64,000 bases of DNA, taken from NCBI GenBank assembly GCA_030697175.1, contig JAUYQR010000003.1, positions 267,955 through 331,954 on the forward strand. Direction: 5' to 3'. The notes under the pieces are model-generated. The model was given only the letters and a program-made list of their open reading frames with translations. It did not search any database and was not told the origin of the DNA. Origin of the DNA: Paracoccaceae bacterium (GTDB lineage Bacteria > Pseudomonadota > Alphaproteobacteria > Rhodobacterales > Rhodobacteraceae). This document shows, in pieces, positions 1-9,697 of this stretch. Within the stretch, counting starts at the first letter, position 1. Every line of letters begins with the position of its first letter. The position numbers and the translations under genes were made by a program.

Positions 1-315
1 CCAGCCGGGACGGAACACGCCGGCACGCAGGCCGCCGACGGCCCCGCTGATCACCAGCCGGTTGATGCCGCGCCAATCCACCTCGCGCACGTCAAGGACA
101 AGGCGCGGGGGCGCATCCAGAAGCCGCACGCGCCACGGAACCGGCTGGCTGAGCGCAAGGGTGAGGCGCGTCTCGTCGCCTTTGGTGACGACGGAGGAGG
201 CATCGGGATTGAAGCGGGCAAGGGCGGAGAGGTCTTGCGCCCCTGCCCCGCCGGCCGGGAAGAGGACGCAGGCGAGGGCCAGGACACGCAAGGCAAGGCG
301 GACAAGGACGATCAT
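1..315 (-). CDS. AMIN-domain N-acetylmuramoyl-L-alanine amidase, N-terminal part (runs off the window)
   Basis: Only the first 105 codons are present; the gene continues past base 1. The ATG at 315-313 opens a Sec-type signal peptide of about 26 residues (hydrophobic, ending AGAGA before QDLS). After it comes a beta-rich stretch containing LTLALSQPVPWRVRLLD and PRLVLDVREVDW, the pattern of the AMIN domain that sits in front of the zinc amidase domain of AmiC-type periplasmic cell-wall hydrolases. Members of that family cut the amide bond between muramic acid and the stem peptide during cell separation. The catalytic domain lies outside the window, so the enzyme call rests on the AMIN domain alone. 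It is divergent from the DsbA-family gene, with 163 bases between the two starts. Confidence 0.7.
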   Translation of the reverse strand, partial: MIVLVRLALRVLALACVLFPAGGAGAQDLSALARFNPDASSVVTKGDETRLTLALSQPVPWRVRLLDAPPRLVLDVREVDWRGINRLVISGAVGGLRAGVFRPGW

Positions 316-478
316 CGGCACTGGTATCACCCGACCCGGCCCGAATGTAAATTCGGCTTTGTCGCCCGTCTGGTTGCCGGATCACTTTCGCGGGAGACGC
401 AGCGCTGCGCTTGATCTTGCCCCGCAGCACACCCTAAGGTCTGGCGCAATCGTGATGAGACGCCAGAGGATTTCCACC

Positions 479-1222
479 ATGCGCCGCTTTGCCCTTGGTC
501 TTGCGACCAGCCTTTACGCCACGACGGCCCTTGCCGGTGGGCTGGGCGAGATGACTGCCGAGGAGCGGACGCTGTTTCGCGAGGAGGTGCGGGCGTTCCT
601 TCTGGACAACCCCGAGGTGCTGGTCGAGGCGATGGACGAATTGCAGCGCCGCGACCAGACGGCCGCCACCGAGCGTGACGCGCAGTTGCTGCAATCCAAC
701 GCCGCAGCACTGTTTGCCGATACCGACGACTGGGTGGGCGGCAACCCGGCGGGCGACGTGACGCTGGTGGAGTTCATGGATTACCGCTGCGGCTATTGCC
801 GCAAGGCGCATGACGAGGTGAACGAACTGGTCAAGGCGGACGGCAATATCCGCTACATCGTGAAGGAATACCCGATCCTTGGCGAAGGCTCCACGATCTC
901 GTCGCAGTTTGCCATCGCGGTTCGGATGCTGCACGGCGATGACGCCTACAAGGCCGCCCACGACGCGCTGATCACGCTGCGCGGCGAGCCGACGCCGGAT
1001 GTGCTGGCGCGGCTGGCGGGTGAGCTGGGCCATGACCCGGCGCCGCTGATGGCCAAGATGGCCTCGCCCGAGGTGATGGCGGTGATCGACACCAACCATG
1101 CACTGGCGCAGACCATGCAGATCAACGGCACGCCGACCTTCGTGATCAACGACACGATGCTGCGCGGCTATGTGCCCTTGAACGACATGCGCAGCATCGT
1201 GGCCGACGAACGCGCCGGGTGA
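479..1222 (+). CDS. DsbA-family periplasmic thiol:disulfide oxidoreductase
   Basis: 247 residues. A Sec signal peptide (about residues 1-20, ending ALAGG) points to the periplasm. A helical N-terminal region is followed by a thioredoxin fold with the redox pair CGYC (C104, C107) in the context FMDYRCGYCRKAHDEV and the cis-proline loop GTPTF near residue 217. This is the BdbD/DsbA-like group that introduces or shuffles disulfides in exported proteins; whether it is an oxidase or an isomerase cannot be read from sequence. The start at 479 is preferred because AGAGGA stands 8 bases upstream; an in-frame ATG at 455 has no ribosome site. It is a single-gene unit, convergent with the dienelactone hydrolase gene. 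Confidence 0.85.
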   Translation: MRRFALGLATSLYATTALAGGLGEMTAEERTLFREEVRAFLLDNPEVLVEAMDELQRRDQTAATERDAQLLQSNAAALFADTDDWVGGNPAGDVTLVEFMDYRCGYCRKAHDEVNELVKADGNIRYIVKEYPILGEGSTISSQFAIAVRMLHGDDAYKAAHDALITLRGEPTPDVLARLAGELGHDPAPLMAKMASPEVMAVIDTNHALAQTMQINGTPTFVINDTMLRGYVPLNDMRSIVADERAG

Positions 1223-1281
1223 GGTGAGGCGCCGACTGCGGCGCAGAGCCGGACCGTGCGGGCCATCAGCCAGCCAGGGGC

Positions 1282-2193
1282 CTATGCAAGGGTCGCCTTG
1301 AAGAACGCCACCGTCCGCTGCCAGGCAAGTTCTGCCGCCGCCTTGTCGTAGCGTGGTGTGCTGTCGTTGTGAAAGCCGTGGTTCACGTCCGGATAGATGT
1401 AGGCCTGATACTGCACGCCTGCCGCCTTCAACGCGGCCTCATAGGCGGGCCAGCCTTCGTTCACCCGCGCGTCAAGCCCGGCATAGTGGATCAACAGCGG
1501 GCACTTGATCCTGGCCACATCCTCGGGTGCGGGCTGGCGGCCATAGAACGGCACCGCGCCGCCGAGTTCGGGATAGGCCACCGCCGCCGCATTGGCGACG
1601 CCGCCGCCATAGCAAAACCCGGTCATGCCCACGCGCCCGGTCGACGCGTCATGCGCCATCAGCCATTCGACGGCAGCGAAGAAGTCATTCATCAACCTGG
1701 TGCCATCGACCTTTGATTGCAGCTCGCGGCCCGCCTCGTCATTGCCGGGGTAGCCGCCGACGCTGGTCAGGCCATCGGGCGCGAGGGCCAGAAACCCCTC
1801 CTTGGCCAACCGGCGCGCGACATCCTCGATATAGGGGTTCAGGCCGCGGTTTTCGTGGACCACGACGACGGCGGGCAATTTGCCCTGCGCTGCGGCCGGA
1901 CGCACCAGATAGCCGCGCACCTGACCATGCCCGTTCGGGCTTGGATACATCACATGGTCGCCGACGATGTCGGGGTCGTTGACGCTGACCTGTTCGGCCA
2001 GCGCGTAGTCCGGGCTCATCATCCCGAGGATCGCCACCGCCGTGAGACCGCCCACGGCATAGCGCCCGGCCCGATCCAGAAACTCGCGCTTGCTGATCTT
2101 GCCGTGCGCGTAAAAGTCGTAAAGCTCCAGCAGCTCGGGCGAAAAATCCTTTGCCGTCATGCGGGTCATCGGTCGGGTCATCGGTCGGGTCAT
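1282..2193 (-). CDS. Dienelactone hydrolase family protein
   Basis: 303 residues, alpha/beta-hydrolase fold. The nucleophile is Cys194 in GFCYGGG, which is typical of dienelactone hydrolases, and His272 in DVNHGFHND fits the catalytic histidine. Residues 1-70 form an extra N-terminal part with a hydrophobic segment (about 46-62), so the enzyme may be exported or membrane-attached, as in the YghX-like subgroup. Family members hydrolyse cyclic esters and lactones; the substrate here is unknown. The first of three possible starts is chosen because AGAAGGGA lies 7 bases before it. The first residues [11 protein letters not shown] come from a 12-bp tandem repeat. The gene is followed upstream on the same strand by an FAH-family hydrolase. 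Confidence 0.8.
   Translation of the reverse strand: MTRPMTRPMTRMTAKDFSPELLELYDFYAHGKISKREFLDRAGRYAVGGLTAVAILGMMSPDYALAEQVSVNDPDIVGDHVMYPSPNGHGQVRGYLVRPAAAQGKLPAVVVVHENRGLNPYIEDVARRLAKEGFLALAPDGLTSVGGYPGNDEAGRELQSKVDGTRLMNDFFAAVEWLMAHDASTGRVGMTGFCYGGGVANAAAVAYPELGGAVPFYGRQPAPEDVARIKCPLLIHYAGLDARVNEGWPAYEAALKAAGVQYQAYIYPDVNHGFHNDSTPRYDKAAAELAWQRTVAFFKATLA
2163..2193 (-). repeat. 12-bp tandem repeat over the start codon of the dienelactone hydrolase gene
   Basis: The + strand reads two complete copies of GGGTCATCGGTC (2163-2174, 2175-2186) plus a 7-base partial copy (2187-2193). Read on the coding strand this gives [11 protein letters not shown], so each unit carries an in-frame ATG. Gain or loss of a unit would keep the frame and change the spacing between the ribosome site and later start codons. 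Confidence 0.9.
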
Positions 2194-2287
2194 GGCGCCA
2201 TCCCTTCTTGCGTGGCCGCGAAAGGTTAACGCCTGCGCCCGCCTGACCAACACACGATGCCGTGAAAGGCCACGGTTGCAGGCCGCG

Positions 2288-3070
2288 TCAAGCACCACTG
2301 ACAGCGTTGGGGTCGGCCAGCATTGTCACCGTGACTGAACCGATCCCCTCGATCGAAACGGTCACCTGATCCGCAGGCTTGACCGGGCGGGTGCCGAGCG
2401 AGGTTCCGACCGCGATCACGTCGCCCGGCATCAGCGTCATGTCGCGCGACAGATGACGCACGATCTGGGGCGGCGAAAAGATCATGTCCGACGCCGGATA
2501 GGACTGCCGCTCGCGGCCATTGACCAGCGTGCGGATCGTGAGGTCGCGCCAGTCCAGCCCCGGCACGACAACCGGCCCGATCACGCCAAACCCGTCAAAG
2601 CCCTTGGCCCGGGTCCATTGGGCAAAGGCGGGATCGGCATTCAGGATATCAACCGAGGTGAGGTCGTTGACGCAGGTGTATCCGAAAATCGCGGCCTCGG
2701 CCTCGGCCTCGGTGGCGGTGTGGCAGCGGGTGCCGATCACGATGCCAAGCTCGCCCTCGAACACCACCCGGCCCGCCGCCTGTGGCAGCACCACATCGGC
2801 GCCATCACCCACGACGCAGGTGACGGGCTTGAGAAAATGGAGCGGATGCGTCGGCGCAGCCCAGCCGTTGCGTGCCGCCGCCGCGTGATAGTTGTTCCAA
2901 AGCCCGATGAACTTGCCCGGCACGCAGGGCGCAAGCAGGGTTGCACCCTGCATCGACACGGCGGGGCCAGCCGGGCCGCCGCCGATGCCTGCCATCGGGG
3001 AAAGGCGTTGGTCCGCGACGATGCCGCCGAGGATCTGTCCGTCAGCGGCCTTGATCCGCGCCCAGGTCAT
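2288..3070 (-). CDS. Fumarylacetoacetate hydrolase (FAH) family protein
   Basis: 260 residues. The C-terminal two thirds is an FAH-fold domain: [12 protein letters not shown] carries the acidic metal ligands of the ExE motif, and [11 protein letters not shown] and [12 protein letters not shown] are the other conserved loops. An N-terminal region of about 60 residues precedes it. Enzymes of this family hydrolyse C-C bonds in acylpyruvates or decarboxylate/tautomerise catechol meta-cleavage products, using Mg2+ or Mn2+; the substrate cannot be named. It is in the same direction as the dienelactone hydrolase (94 bases apart) and the monomeric isocitrate dehydrogenase. A second FAH-family gene lies at 5472-6155, which suggests a local role in aromatic or organic acid breakdown (inference). 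Confidence 0.82.
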   Translation of the reverse strand: MTWARIKAADGQILGGIVADQRLSPMAGIGGGPAGPAVSMQGATLLAPCVPGKFIGLWNNYHAAAARNGWAAPTHPLHFLKPVTCVVGDGADVVLPQAAGRVVFEGELGIVIGTRCHTATEAEAEAAIFGYTCVNDLTSVDILNADPAFAQWTRAKGFDGFGVIGPVVVPGLDWRDLTIRTLVNGRERQSYPASDMIFSPPQIVRHLSRDMTLMPGDVIAVGTSLGTRPVKPADQVTVSIEGIGSVTVTMLADPNAVSGA

Positions 3071-3107
3071 GCCTTCCCCCCATGCGGCGGGCGGTGTGCC
3101 TGCCAGC

Positions 3108-5330
3108 TCAACCGATGATGTCTGCGAAGGTCCGGGACGGACGCATCACCGCTTCGGTCTTGACCGGGTCGGTGTGATAATAGCCGCCCAGATCGACCGG
3201 CTTGCCCTGATCGCGGCCAAGTTCGGCGATGATCCTGGCCTCGTTCTCGGCCAGCGCCTTGGCAACGGGCGCGAAATGCGCGGCCAGATCCCTGTCTTCG
3301 GTCTGCGCCGCCAGAGCCTGCGCCCAGTAGAGCGCGAAGTAGAAATGGCTGTCGCGGTTGTCGGTCTGGCCCACCCTGCCCTTCGGCGATCTGTCGTGGT
3401 CAAGAACGCCTTGCGTGGCGATGTCGACCGCCTTGCCCAGCACGCGGGCCTTGGCATTGCCCTTGACGTCGCCGAGGTATTTCAGGCTTTCGCCAAGCGC
3501 GCAGAATTCGCCCAGCGAATCCCAGCGCAGGTGGTTTTCCTCGACCAACTGCTGCACATGTTTCGGCGCGGACCCGCCGGCGCCGGTTTCGAACATGCCG
3601 CCGCCGTTCATCAGCTTGACGATCGACAGCATCTTGGCCGAGGTGCCAAGTTCCAGGATCGGGAACAGGTCGGTCAGATAGTCGCGCAGCACGTTGCCCG
3701 TCACGGCGATGGAGTTTTCGCCCTTGCGGATGGTTTCCAGCGACAGGCGGGTGGCCTCGCGCGGGGCGAGGATCCGGAACTTGTCCGCCACTCCTGCCGC
3801 CGCCAGGATCGGTTTGACGTAGTTGATCAGTTCGGCGTCGTGCGGGCGGGTTGCATCGAGCCAGAAGATCGCCTGGCAGCCCTCGGCCTTCTGGCGGTCG
3901 ATCGCCAGCCGAACCCAATCCTCGATCGGGGCCTTGCGGGTCGAGGCCGCGCGCCAGATGTCGCCGGCGCTGACCTCGTGCTGATGCAGCACATCGCCGT
4001 TGGCCGCAATCAGGCGCACGGTGCCATCCTTGGGGATCTCGAAGGTGGTCGGGTGCGAGCCGTATTCCTCGGCCTTCTGCGCCATCAGGCCGATGTTCTG
4101 CACGGTGCCGGCGGTCGACGGATCAAGCGCGCCGGTCGCCTTGAAGTAGGTGATCGCCTCGTCATAGATCGAGGCATAGGAGCTGTCGGGGATCACGCAG
4201 TTGGTGTCGGCGGCCTTGCCATCCGGCCCCCAGCCCTTGCCCCCGGCACGGATCAGCGCGGGCATCGAGGCATCGACGATCACGTCGGAGGGCACATGCA
4301 GGTTGGTGATGCCCTTGTCCGAGTTCACCATGTAAAGCGGCGGGCGGTCCTGCAACACGGTGGCGATGTCAGCCTCGATCAAGGCGGCATCGGGCATGGT
4401 GGCAACCCGGTCCAGCAGCGCGCCGAGGCCGGAATTTGCATCGACGCCAGCGCCACGCAGGGCATCGCCATGCCTGTCGAAGACGGGGGCGAGGAAGGCC
4501 TTGACCGCGTGGCCGAAGATGATCGGGTCCGAGACCTTCATCATCGTGGCCTTGAGGTGGATCGAGAACAGCACGCCCATCCGCTTTGACGCGGTGATCT
4601 GGTCGGCAAGGAACGCTTGCAGCGCCTTGGCCGACATGAAGGTGGCATCGACCACGGTGCCGGCGGGATAGGTCACGCCGTCCTTCAGCAGCGTCACCGA
4701 GCCGTCCTTGGCCACCAGTTCGATGCGCGCCGCGCCGGCCTGTGCAGCACTGATGGTGACCGATTTCTCGTTCGACCGGAAATCGCCTGCCGACATGGTG
4801 GAGACATGCGTCTTGCTGTCGGCAGACCATGCGCCCATCGAATGGGGGTTGGCCCTAGCGTAGTTCTTGACCGCGACGGCGGCGCGACGGTCGGAGTTGC
4901 CTTCGCGCAAGACCGGATTTACCGCCGAGCCCTTGATCGCGTCATAGCGACGGCGGGCTTCGTTTTCTTCGGGCGTGGCGGGGGATTCGGGATAGTCGGG
5001 CAGATCGTAACCCTGCCCCTGCAATTCCTTGATCGCCGCCACCAGTTGCGGCCCCGAGGCCGAGATGTTCGGGAGTTTGATCACGTTCGCCTCGGGCGTG
5101 GTGACCAAGGCGCCCAGAACCGCCAGATCGTCATCCTGGCGCTGTGCCGGGGTCAGCCGTTCGGGAAAGGCACCGATGATGCGCCCGGCCAGAGAGATAT
5201 CACGGGTTCCGACCGTGACCCCTGCCGCCGCAGCGAAGGACTTGATGATCGGCAAGAGCGAGGCCGAGGCAAGCTGGGGGGCTTCGTCAACCTTGGTGAA
5301 GACGATGTCGGGAACGGAACGGTCGGTCAT
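3108..5330 (-). CDS. icd: NADP-dependent isocitrate dehydrogenase, monomeric type
   Basis: 740 residues, the usual length of the large monomeric NADP-IDH (about 740), which is unrelated in length and layout to the dimeric enzyme of about 400 residues. Recognisable family stretches are [14 protein letters not shown] at the N-terminus, [20 protein letters not shown] near residue 140, and [20 protein letters not shown] in the middle. It oxidises isocitrate to 2-oxoglutarate with NADP+ in the cytoplasm. A second, dimeric-type NADP-IDH is encoded at 59126-60340, so the strain holds two non-homologous enzymes for the same step. It starts at ATG 5330; the preceding 140 bases up to the next gene hold no coding signal. 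Confidence 0.93.
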   Translation of the reverse strand: MTDRSVPDIVFTKVDEAPQLASASLLPIIKSFAAAAGVTVGTRDISLAGRIIGAFPERLTPAQRQDDDLAVLGALVTTPEANVIKLPNISASGPQLVAAIKELQGQGYDLPDYPESPATPEENEARRRYDAIKGSAVNPVLREGNSDRRAAVAVKNYARANPHSMGAWSADSKTHVSTMSAGDFRSNEKSVTISAAQAGAARIELVAKDGSVTLLKDGVTYPAGTVVDATFMSAKALQAFLADQITASKRMGVLFSIHLKATMMKVSDPIIFGHAVKAFLAPVFDRHGDALRGAGVDANSGLGALLDRVATMPDAALIEADIATVLQDRPPLYMVNSDKGITNLHVPSDVIVDASMPALIRAGGKGWGPDGKAADTNCVIPDSSYASIYDEAITYFKATGALDPSTAGTVQNIGLMAQKAEEYGSHPTTFEIPKDGTVRLIAANGDVLHQHEVSAGDIWRAASTRKAPIEDWVRLAIDRQKAEGCQAIFWLDATRPHDAELINYVKPILAAAGVADKFRILAPREATRLSLETIRKGENSIAVTGNVLRDYLTDLFPILELGTSAKMLSIVKLMNGGGMFETGAGGSAPKHVQQLVEENHLRWDSLGEFCALGESLKYLGDVKGNAKARVLGKAVDIATQGVLDHDRSPKGRVGQTDNRDSHFYFALYWAQALAAQTEDRDLAAHFAPVAKALAENEARIIAELGRDQGKPVDLGGYYHTDPVKTEAVMRPSRTFADIIG

Positions 5331-5471
5331 GTACGGCCCTGCTGTTATCTTTTGCGATCATGGCATCGGGCAAGGCAGCGACTGGAGGCGCTGCCCTGCC
5401 CGACCCTTCTTGCGCAATCTAGACCGCTTGGACGCGCGGCGAAAGCGGCAACTCTTGCGGCGCGCGACCGG

Positions 5472-6155
5472 TCAGACGACCTTGACGACGAGCGAGCCCA
5501 GACCGTCGATCGCGGCCTCCATCGTGTCGCCGCGCACCACCGGGCCAACGCCCGAGGGGGTGCCGGCCATGATCACGTCGCCGGCCTGCAATTCAAAGTA
5601 TTCCGACAGATACGAGATCATTTCCGGCACTTTCCAGATCATCTGGTTCAGGTCGCCCTCTTGCCGGAGCGCGCCGTTGACCTTGAGCACGATCCGGCCG
5701 TGGTCGGGATGGCCCACCTGCGATGCCGGATACAGCGGACCGACCGGGCCCGAGCGTTCGAAAGCCTTGCCGATTTCCCACGGGCGGCCCTGCTTCTTGG
5801 CCTCGCCCTGAAGATCGCGGCGCGTCATGTCCAGCGACACGGCATAGCCCCAGACGTGGTTCAGAGCATCGGCGATGGCGATGTTCGAGCCGCCGGATTT
5901 CAGCGCGACAACCAGTTCCACCTCATGATGCACATCAGTGCTGTGCGGCGGGTAAGGGAACTCGCCGGTCGAATCGAGGTTGTTGGGATTCTTTTGAAAG
6001 AAGAACGGCGGCTCGCGATCCGGGTCGTGCCCCATTTCGACGGCGTGGGCGGCGTAGTTGCGCCCGATGCAATAGACGCGGCGCACGGGAAACGCCCCGC
6101 CGCCACTGACGGGAATCGAAGGGGTCTGCGGCGCCGGGATCACGAAATCAGTCAT
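5472..6155 (-). CDS. FAH family protein, fumarylpyruvate-hydrolase-like
   Basis: 227 residues, essentially one FAH domain. It contains VYCIGRNYAAHAVEMG at the N-terminus, the metal-binding stretch HHEVELVVALKSGG, GKAFERSGPVGP, and the C-terminal loop AGDVIMAGTPSGVGPV. The compact form and these motifs resemble NagK-type fumarylpyruvate hydrolases of the gentisate route and related acylpyruvases, which release fumarate and pyruvate. No gentisate dioxygenase gene is in the window, so the substrate remains open. It is divergent from the GntR regulator gene at 6335; the shared 179-base intergenic region contains a dyad that may be that regulator's operator. Confidence 0.83.
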   Translation of the reverse strand: MTDFVIPAPQTPSIPVSGGGAFPVRRVYCIGRNYAAHAVEMGHDPDREPPFFFQKNPNNLDSTGEFPYPPHSTDVHHEVELVVALKSGGSNIAIADALNHVWGYAVSLDMTRRDLQGEAKKQGRPWEIGKAFERSGPVGPLYPASQVGHPDHGRIVLKVNGALRQEGDLNQMIWKVPEMISYLSEYFELQAGDVIMAGTPSGVGPVVRGDTMEAAIDGLGSLVVKVV

Positions 6156-6305
6156 TTTCCACCTCTTGAGGGAAGGTCTTGGGGGCGAACGTATCGCGGC
6201 GTTTTTGCAAAATCAATCCTGCTTGGTCGCAAAATGAAGGGTTTTTCAAAACCAATTCTGGATTGATTTCATGAAAGATTGCCGCTATGCCTTGTTTTGC
6301 GACTG

Positions 6306-6319
6306 ATTGGTAAACCAAT
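6306..6319. promoter_or_regulatory. Candidate GntR-family operator
   Basis: ATTGGT-AA-ACCAAT is a perfect dyad (6-bp arms, 2-bp centre) 15 bases before the GntR start. The half-site with its left flank, AAACCAATT, recurs at 6249-6257, nearer the divergent FAH gene, and an outer inverted pair AAATCAATCC / GGATTGATTT lies at 6210-6219 and 6260-6269. FadR-subfamily regulators commonly bind TGGT-Nx-ACCA sites, which this matches. Binding by the neighbouring regulator is inferred from position. Confidence 0.55.
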
Positions 6320-6334
6320 TAAGGGTAATGGTTG

Positions 6335-7021
6335 ATGTTCGATCCAGAGTCGGAAACGCTTGATCCGGTGGCCCGCCTGCGCGGCTTCATCCACGATGGC
6401 GGCTATGCCAGCGGAGGCAAGCTGCCCCCCGAACGGCACCTTTCGGACGAACTGGGCCTGTCGCGGGCGACGCTGCGCAAGGCGCTTGATGCGCTGGAGC
6501 GTGACGGCGTGATCTGGCGCCATGTCGGCAAGGGCACCTTTGTGACCGACGGCACCGCGCCCAAGGGCAAGACCGGCGCGATGGTCGAGCTTGGCCGCCA
6601 ACTGACGCCGTTCCGGATGATGCGCGCGCGTCTTGCCATTGAACCGGCGATTGCGCGTGAGGCCGCGGTCAACGCATCGGGCGAGACACTCCGCAAGATG
6701 CAGCGCGCGATCGACCGTGCGAAGGCGGCCACCACCTGGAACGAATACGAGACGCAGGACGACCTGTTTCACCGGTCGGTCGCGGAAGCCAGCGACAACC
6801 TGTTGCTGCTGACGCTGTTCGAGCAGTTGAACGAAGTGCGCCGCGCCGTCGCCTGGGGCAGCGTGACGCGCGAAACATCGCATCCGTCGCCCGACCATTC
6901 GAGCTTTCCCGAACACGACGCCATCGCTGCCGCCATCGCAGGGCGTGATCCACATGCCGCCTATGAGGCGATGCGCAAGCACCTTGGGTCGGTGGCCAGG
7001 CGCCTTTTCGGAGAGGTGTGA
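6335..7021 (+). CDS. GntR family (FadR/FCD subfamily) transcriptional regulator
   Basis: 228 residues. The N-terminal winged helix includes GGKLPPERHLSDELGLSRAT (about 27-46) followed by LRKALDALERDGVIW. The all-helical C-terminal FCD domain shows RARLAIEPAIAREAA, DDLFHRSVAEASDN and FPEHDAIAAAIAGRDPHAA, with the His and Asp residues that bind a metal and an organic acid effector in this subfamily. ATG 6335 is preferred over the adjoining TTG 6332 because AAGGG lies 9 bases upstream. It precedes the ABC transport genes by 86 bases and is divergent from an FAH hydrolase; either or both are likely targets, with an organic acid as a probable inducer (inference). Confidence 0.88.
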   Translation: MFDPESETLDPVARLRGFIHDGGYASGGKLPPERHLSDELGLSRATLRKALDALERDGVIWRHVGKGTFVTDGTAPKGKTGAMVELGRQLTPFRMMRARLAIEPAIAREAAVNASGETLRKMQRAIDRAKAATTWNEYETQDDLFHRSVAEASDNLLLLTLFEQLNEVRRAVAWGSVTRETSHPSPDHSSFPEHDAIAAAIAGRDPHAAYEAMRKHLGSVARRLFGEV

Positions 7022-7107
7022 GAGCAGAAAGACCGCCCGGAGAAAGGCTGACAGAAGGCCTGACCGGGCAAAGCCGGACGTAGACAGAATTCTCAGGGAG
7101 GAGAATC

Positions 7108-8070
7108 ATGAACGCCTTCTTTGCAAGACTTGCAGGGGTTGCCCTTGCGACCAGCATGACCGTGTCGGCCGCACAGGCCGAGACGATCCGTATCGCCCTG
7201 GCCGAACCGCCATCGGATGAAATGGCGGCGTTCTTCGTCGCGCTTGACCGCGCCAAGGCCAACGGGCTGGATTACGAGTGGACCGCCTTCGCCGAGGAAG
7301 AGCTTGCCATCCAGGCGGTGCTGAGCGGCGACATGGATATCGCCTTTGGCACGCCTTACGCCGCCATGCAGCGGTCGAAGGCCCCGGTGCGGATCATCTT
7401 CCAGCTGTCCAAGCTGGTGTTCTTTCCGGTCACGACCAAGGAGTTCGCCACGTTGAAGGATCTGGACGGCCAGCCGATCATGCTGCATTCGCGTGGCGGC
7501 GGGACGGATTCGATTGCCAACGTGATCGAGACCAAGGAAGGCATCAAGTTCGGCGAGCGGTCCTATGTTCCGGGTTCCGGCAACCGCGTGGCGGCAATGC
7601 TGGCCGGTCAGGCAAACGCGACGATCCTTGATCTGTCGAACCGCAACAAGATCATCGCCGAGGCCGGCGACCGGTTCAATTCGCTGCCGATGTTCGAAGT
7701 GAAGGCCAGCGACGAGGCGCTGTTCGCCAACCTTGACTGGATCAAGGAGAACGAAGAGGCCGTGAACATCCTGGTGAAGGCGCTGCACAGCACCTGGACC
7801 GACATGGCCAAGGACCCGACGATCATCAGCCGCGAAACCAACCCGGATGGCCCGATCGGCCAGCTTCCGGCGGAGGTTCTGGCCGAACTCGACGGGTTCT
7901 ACACCGAAGCCGTGGCCGGTGGGCTTTACGATCCGAACGGCGGCGGCCGCGAGGCGGCAAAGGCCGACATGGAATGGTATGTCGAGGCTGGGCAGCTTGA
8001 AGGCGATCCGGCCACGCTGAACCTCGATGACTTCTGGTACTTTGCCCCGCTTGACGCGGCGATGAAGTAA
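7108..8070 (+). CDS. ABC transporter substrate-binding protein, NitT/TauT (SsuA) type
   Basis: 320 residues with a Sec signal peptide (about 1-24, ending SAAQA before ETIRIA). The mature protein has the NMT1/SsuA-like pattern: AVLSGDMDIAFGTPYAAM, DLDGQPIMLHSRGGGTDS and YVPGSGNRVAAMLAGQANAT. Such periplasmic proteins bind small organic anions (sulfonates, nitrate-type ions, pyrimidine precursors, carboxylates). A strong ribosome site AGGGAGGAG precedes ATG 7108. It heads an operon of SBP, permease, ATPase, permease, acyl-CoA ligase, reductase and flavoprotein. The linked ligase suggests an imported carboxylate that is activated with CoA, but this is inference. Confidence 0.87.
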   Translation: MNAFFARLAGVALATSMTVSAAQAETIRIALAEPPSDEMAAFFVALDRAKANGLDYEWTAFAEEELAIQAVLSGDMDIAFGTPYAAMQRSKAPVRIIFQLSKLVFFPVTTKEFATLKDLDGQPIMLHSRGGGTDSIANVIETKEGIKFGERSYVPGSGNRVAAMLAGQANATILDLSNRNKIIAEAGDRFNSLPMFEVKASDEALFANLDWIKENEEAVNILVKALHSTWTDMAKDPTIISRETNPDGPIGQLPAEVLAELDGFYTEAVAGGLYDPNGGGREAAKADMEWYVEAGQLEGDPATLNLDDFWYFAPLDAAMK

Positions 8071-8142
8071 CCGCTGCAACACAAACCGTCGGCGGCCAGC
8101 CCGCCGACGGTTCCCTTTCCCTGGCCCAAGGCGGAACGCGAC

Positions 8143-8907
8143 GTGATCAGACACCGTCCCCTCATGCTCAAGCTGCTGTCGGCCCTGATCGTCTTCGGGG
8201 CTTGGGAGATCGGCGGGCGCATCCCCGTCAGCTATGCCTTCCCGACGTTCATCGATTCAATGGCTGCGCTGGCCCGGATGACCTTCGACGGGTCGATCTT
8301 TGTGGCCTACGCCGAAACCCTGCAACCTTTGGTGGTGGGCGTGTTGATTTCGGCCGTGGTTGGCATCGGGCTTGGCCTGTGGATCGGGCTGAGCAAGGGC
8401 TTCGAATGGCTGTTTTCACCGATCTTCGTGGTGATGCAGGCCGCCCCCCTTGCCGCGCTGATCCCGATTCTGGTGATGGTCTACGGCATCGGCCTGACCT
8501 CGAAGGTGTTCGTGGTCTGCATCATGGCCATGCCGGTGATCGTGCTGAACACGGCGTCGGCAGTTCGCAACACACCGGCATCGTTGAAGGAAATGGCGAC
8601 GTCGTTCCTTGCCCGGGACCGCGATGTGCTGTTGAAGATCATCCTGCCCGCCGCATCGCCGGTGATCTTTTCCGGGCTTCGGCTTGGGGTGTCCGCTGGC
8701 TTCATCGGGGCGATCCTGTCGGAACTGAAGATCACGCCGACCGGGGTTGGCGACATCATAACCTACAGCCGCTCCATTGCTGATTATCCCAGCATGTATG
8801 CGGCAATCTTTTCGATCATCCTTCTGGCAGTGATCTTCCTGAACCTGCTTGAGAAGCTTGAAAACGTCCTCTTTGAAGGGAACAACCGTGGATATGCAGC
8901 CGATTAA
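8143..8907 (+). CDS. ABC transporter permease (BPD type, NitT/TauT family)
   Basis: 254 residues, with about six hydrophobic helices. The EAA loop of binding-protein-dependent permeases is visible as LKEMATSFLARDRDVLLKII followed by LPAASPVIFSGLRLGVSAGF. It starts with GTG 8143 (a later ATG at 8164 is possible). Its last codons overlap the start of the ATPase gene by 20 bases, a sign of translational coupling. The partner permease is at 9698; the two differ clearly and probably form a heterodimer around one ATPase. Confidence 0.86.
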   Translation: MIRHRPLMLKLLSALIVFGAWEIGGRIPVSYAFPTFIDSMAALARMTFDGSIFVAYAETLQPLVVGVLISAVVGIGLGLWIGLSKGFEWLFSPIFVVMQAAPLAALIPILVMVYGIGLTSKVFVVCIMAMPVIVLNTASAVRNTPASLKEMATSFLARDRDVLLKIILPAASPVIFSGLRLGVSAGFIGAILSELKITPTGVGDIITYSRSIADYPSMYAAIFSIILLAVIFLNLLEKLENVLFEGNNRGYAAD

Positions 8908-9691
8908 GTCAGACACGCGGCGGGCCGTGACCGAAACCGACAGCGCCGTTTCCGTTCGCAATGTGTCGAAGGTCTATGGCGACGTTCAGGCGCTGAAGGA
9001 TCTGTCGCTGGAATTTCCGCGCGGCGAGCTGACATCGCTTCTGGGGCCGTCGGGCTGCGGCAAGACCACGCTGCTGAAGATCATCGCGGGGCTCCTGGAG
9101 CCTACATCGGGCCAGATCGAGGTGAACGGCGCCAAGGTCACCGGGCCGGGACCGGACCGGTCATTCGTGTTTCAGGACTTTGCGCTGCTGCCGTGGGCCA
9201 GCGTGATCCGCAACGTGGCTTTCGGGCTGGAATTGCGCGGCGTCGCGAAATCGGAGCGCGAGGCGATTGCCGAGAAATACATCCGCGAGGTCGGTCTGGC
9301 GGGGTTCGAGAAGAAGTTCCCGCACCAGCTTTCGGGCGGCATGCGCCAGCGGGTGGGCCTTGCGCGGGCCTTGTCGGTGAACGCGCAGGTGCTGCTGCTG
9401 GACGAACCGTTTTCCGCCGTTGACGAACAGACCCGGCGCAAGTTTCAGGAGGATCTTCTGGAACTGGTCAAGACCGAGAAGAAGACCTTCATCTTCGTGA
9501 CCCATTCGATCGAGGAAGCGGTCTACGTATCCGACCAGATCGCCATCCTGTTGCCGCGCCCCAGCCGGGTGTCGGAAATCATCCGCCCCTCCAGTTTCCG
9601 CGACAAGAGCGTCGACAACATCCGCCGCGACCCCGAATACCTCGACATCGTCGACCGTATCTGGGCCTCGCTGCGCAGCTACGTGGAGTGA
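8888..9691 (+). CDS. ABC transporter ATP-binding protein (SsuB/TauB type)
   Basis: 267 residues. Walker A is GPSGCGKTT, the signature is LSGGMRQRVGLARAL, Walker B is LLLDEPFSAVDE, and the H-loop is VTHSIEEAVY. The sequence is of the SsuB/TauB kind that powers NitT/TauT transporters. GTG 8888 is the preferred start because AAGGG lies 7 bases upstream, inside the end of the permease gene; ATG 8894 is the alternative. It supplies energy to the two adjacent permeases. Confidence 0.9.
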   Translation: MDMQPIKSDTRRAVTETDSAVSVRNVSKVYGDVQALKDLSLEFPRGELTSLLGPSGCGKTTLLKIIAGLLEPTSGQIEVNGAKVTGPGPDRSFVFQDFALLPWASVIRNVAFGLELRGVAKSEREAIAEKYIREVGLAGFEKKFPHQLSGGMRQRVGLARALSVNAQVLLLDEPFSAVDEQTRRKFQEDLLELVKTEKKTFIFVTHSIEEAVYVSDQIAILLPRPSRVSEIIRPSSFRDKSVDNIRRDPEYLDIVDRIWASLRSYVE

Positions 9692-9697
9692 GGCGGC

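Noticed and set aside
2892..6266. Long plus-strand frames over the isocitrate dehydrogenase and FAH genes
   Set aside because: They are complements of clear genes with conserved catalytic motifs; no ribosome sites or domains support them.
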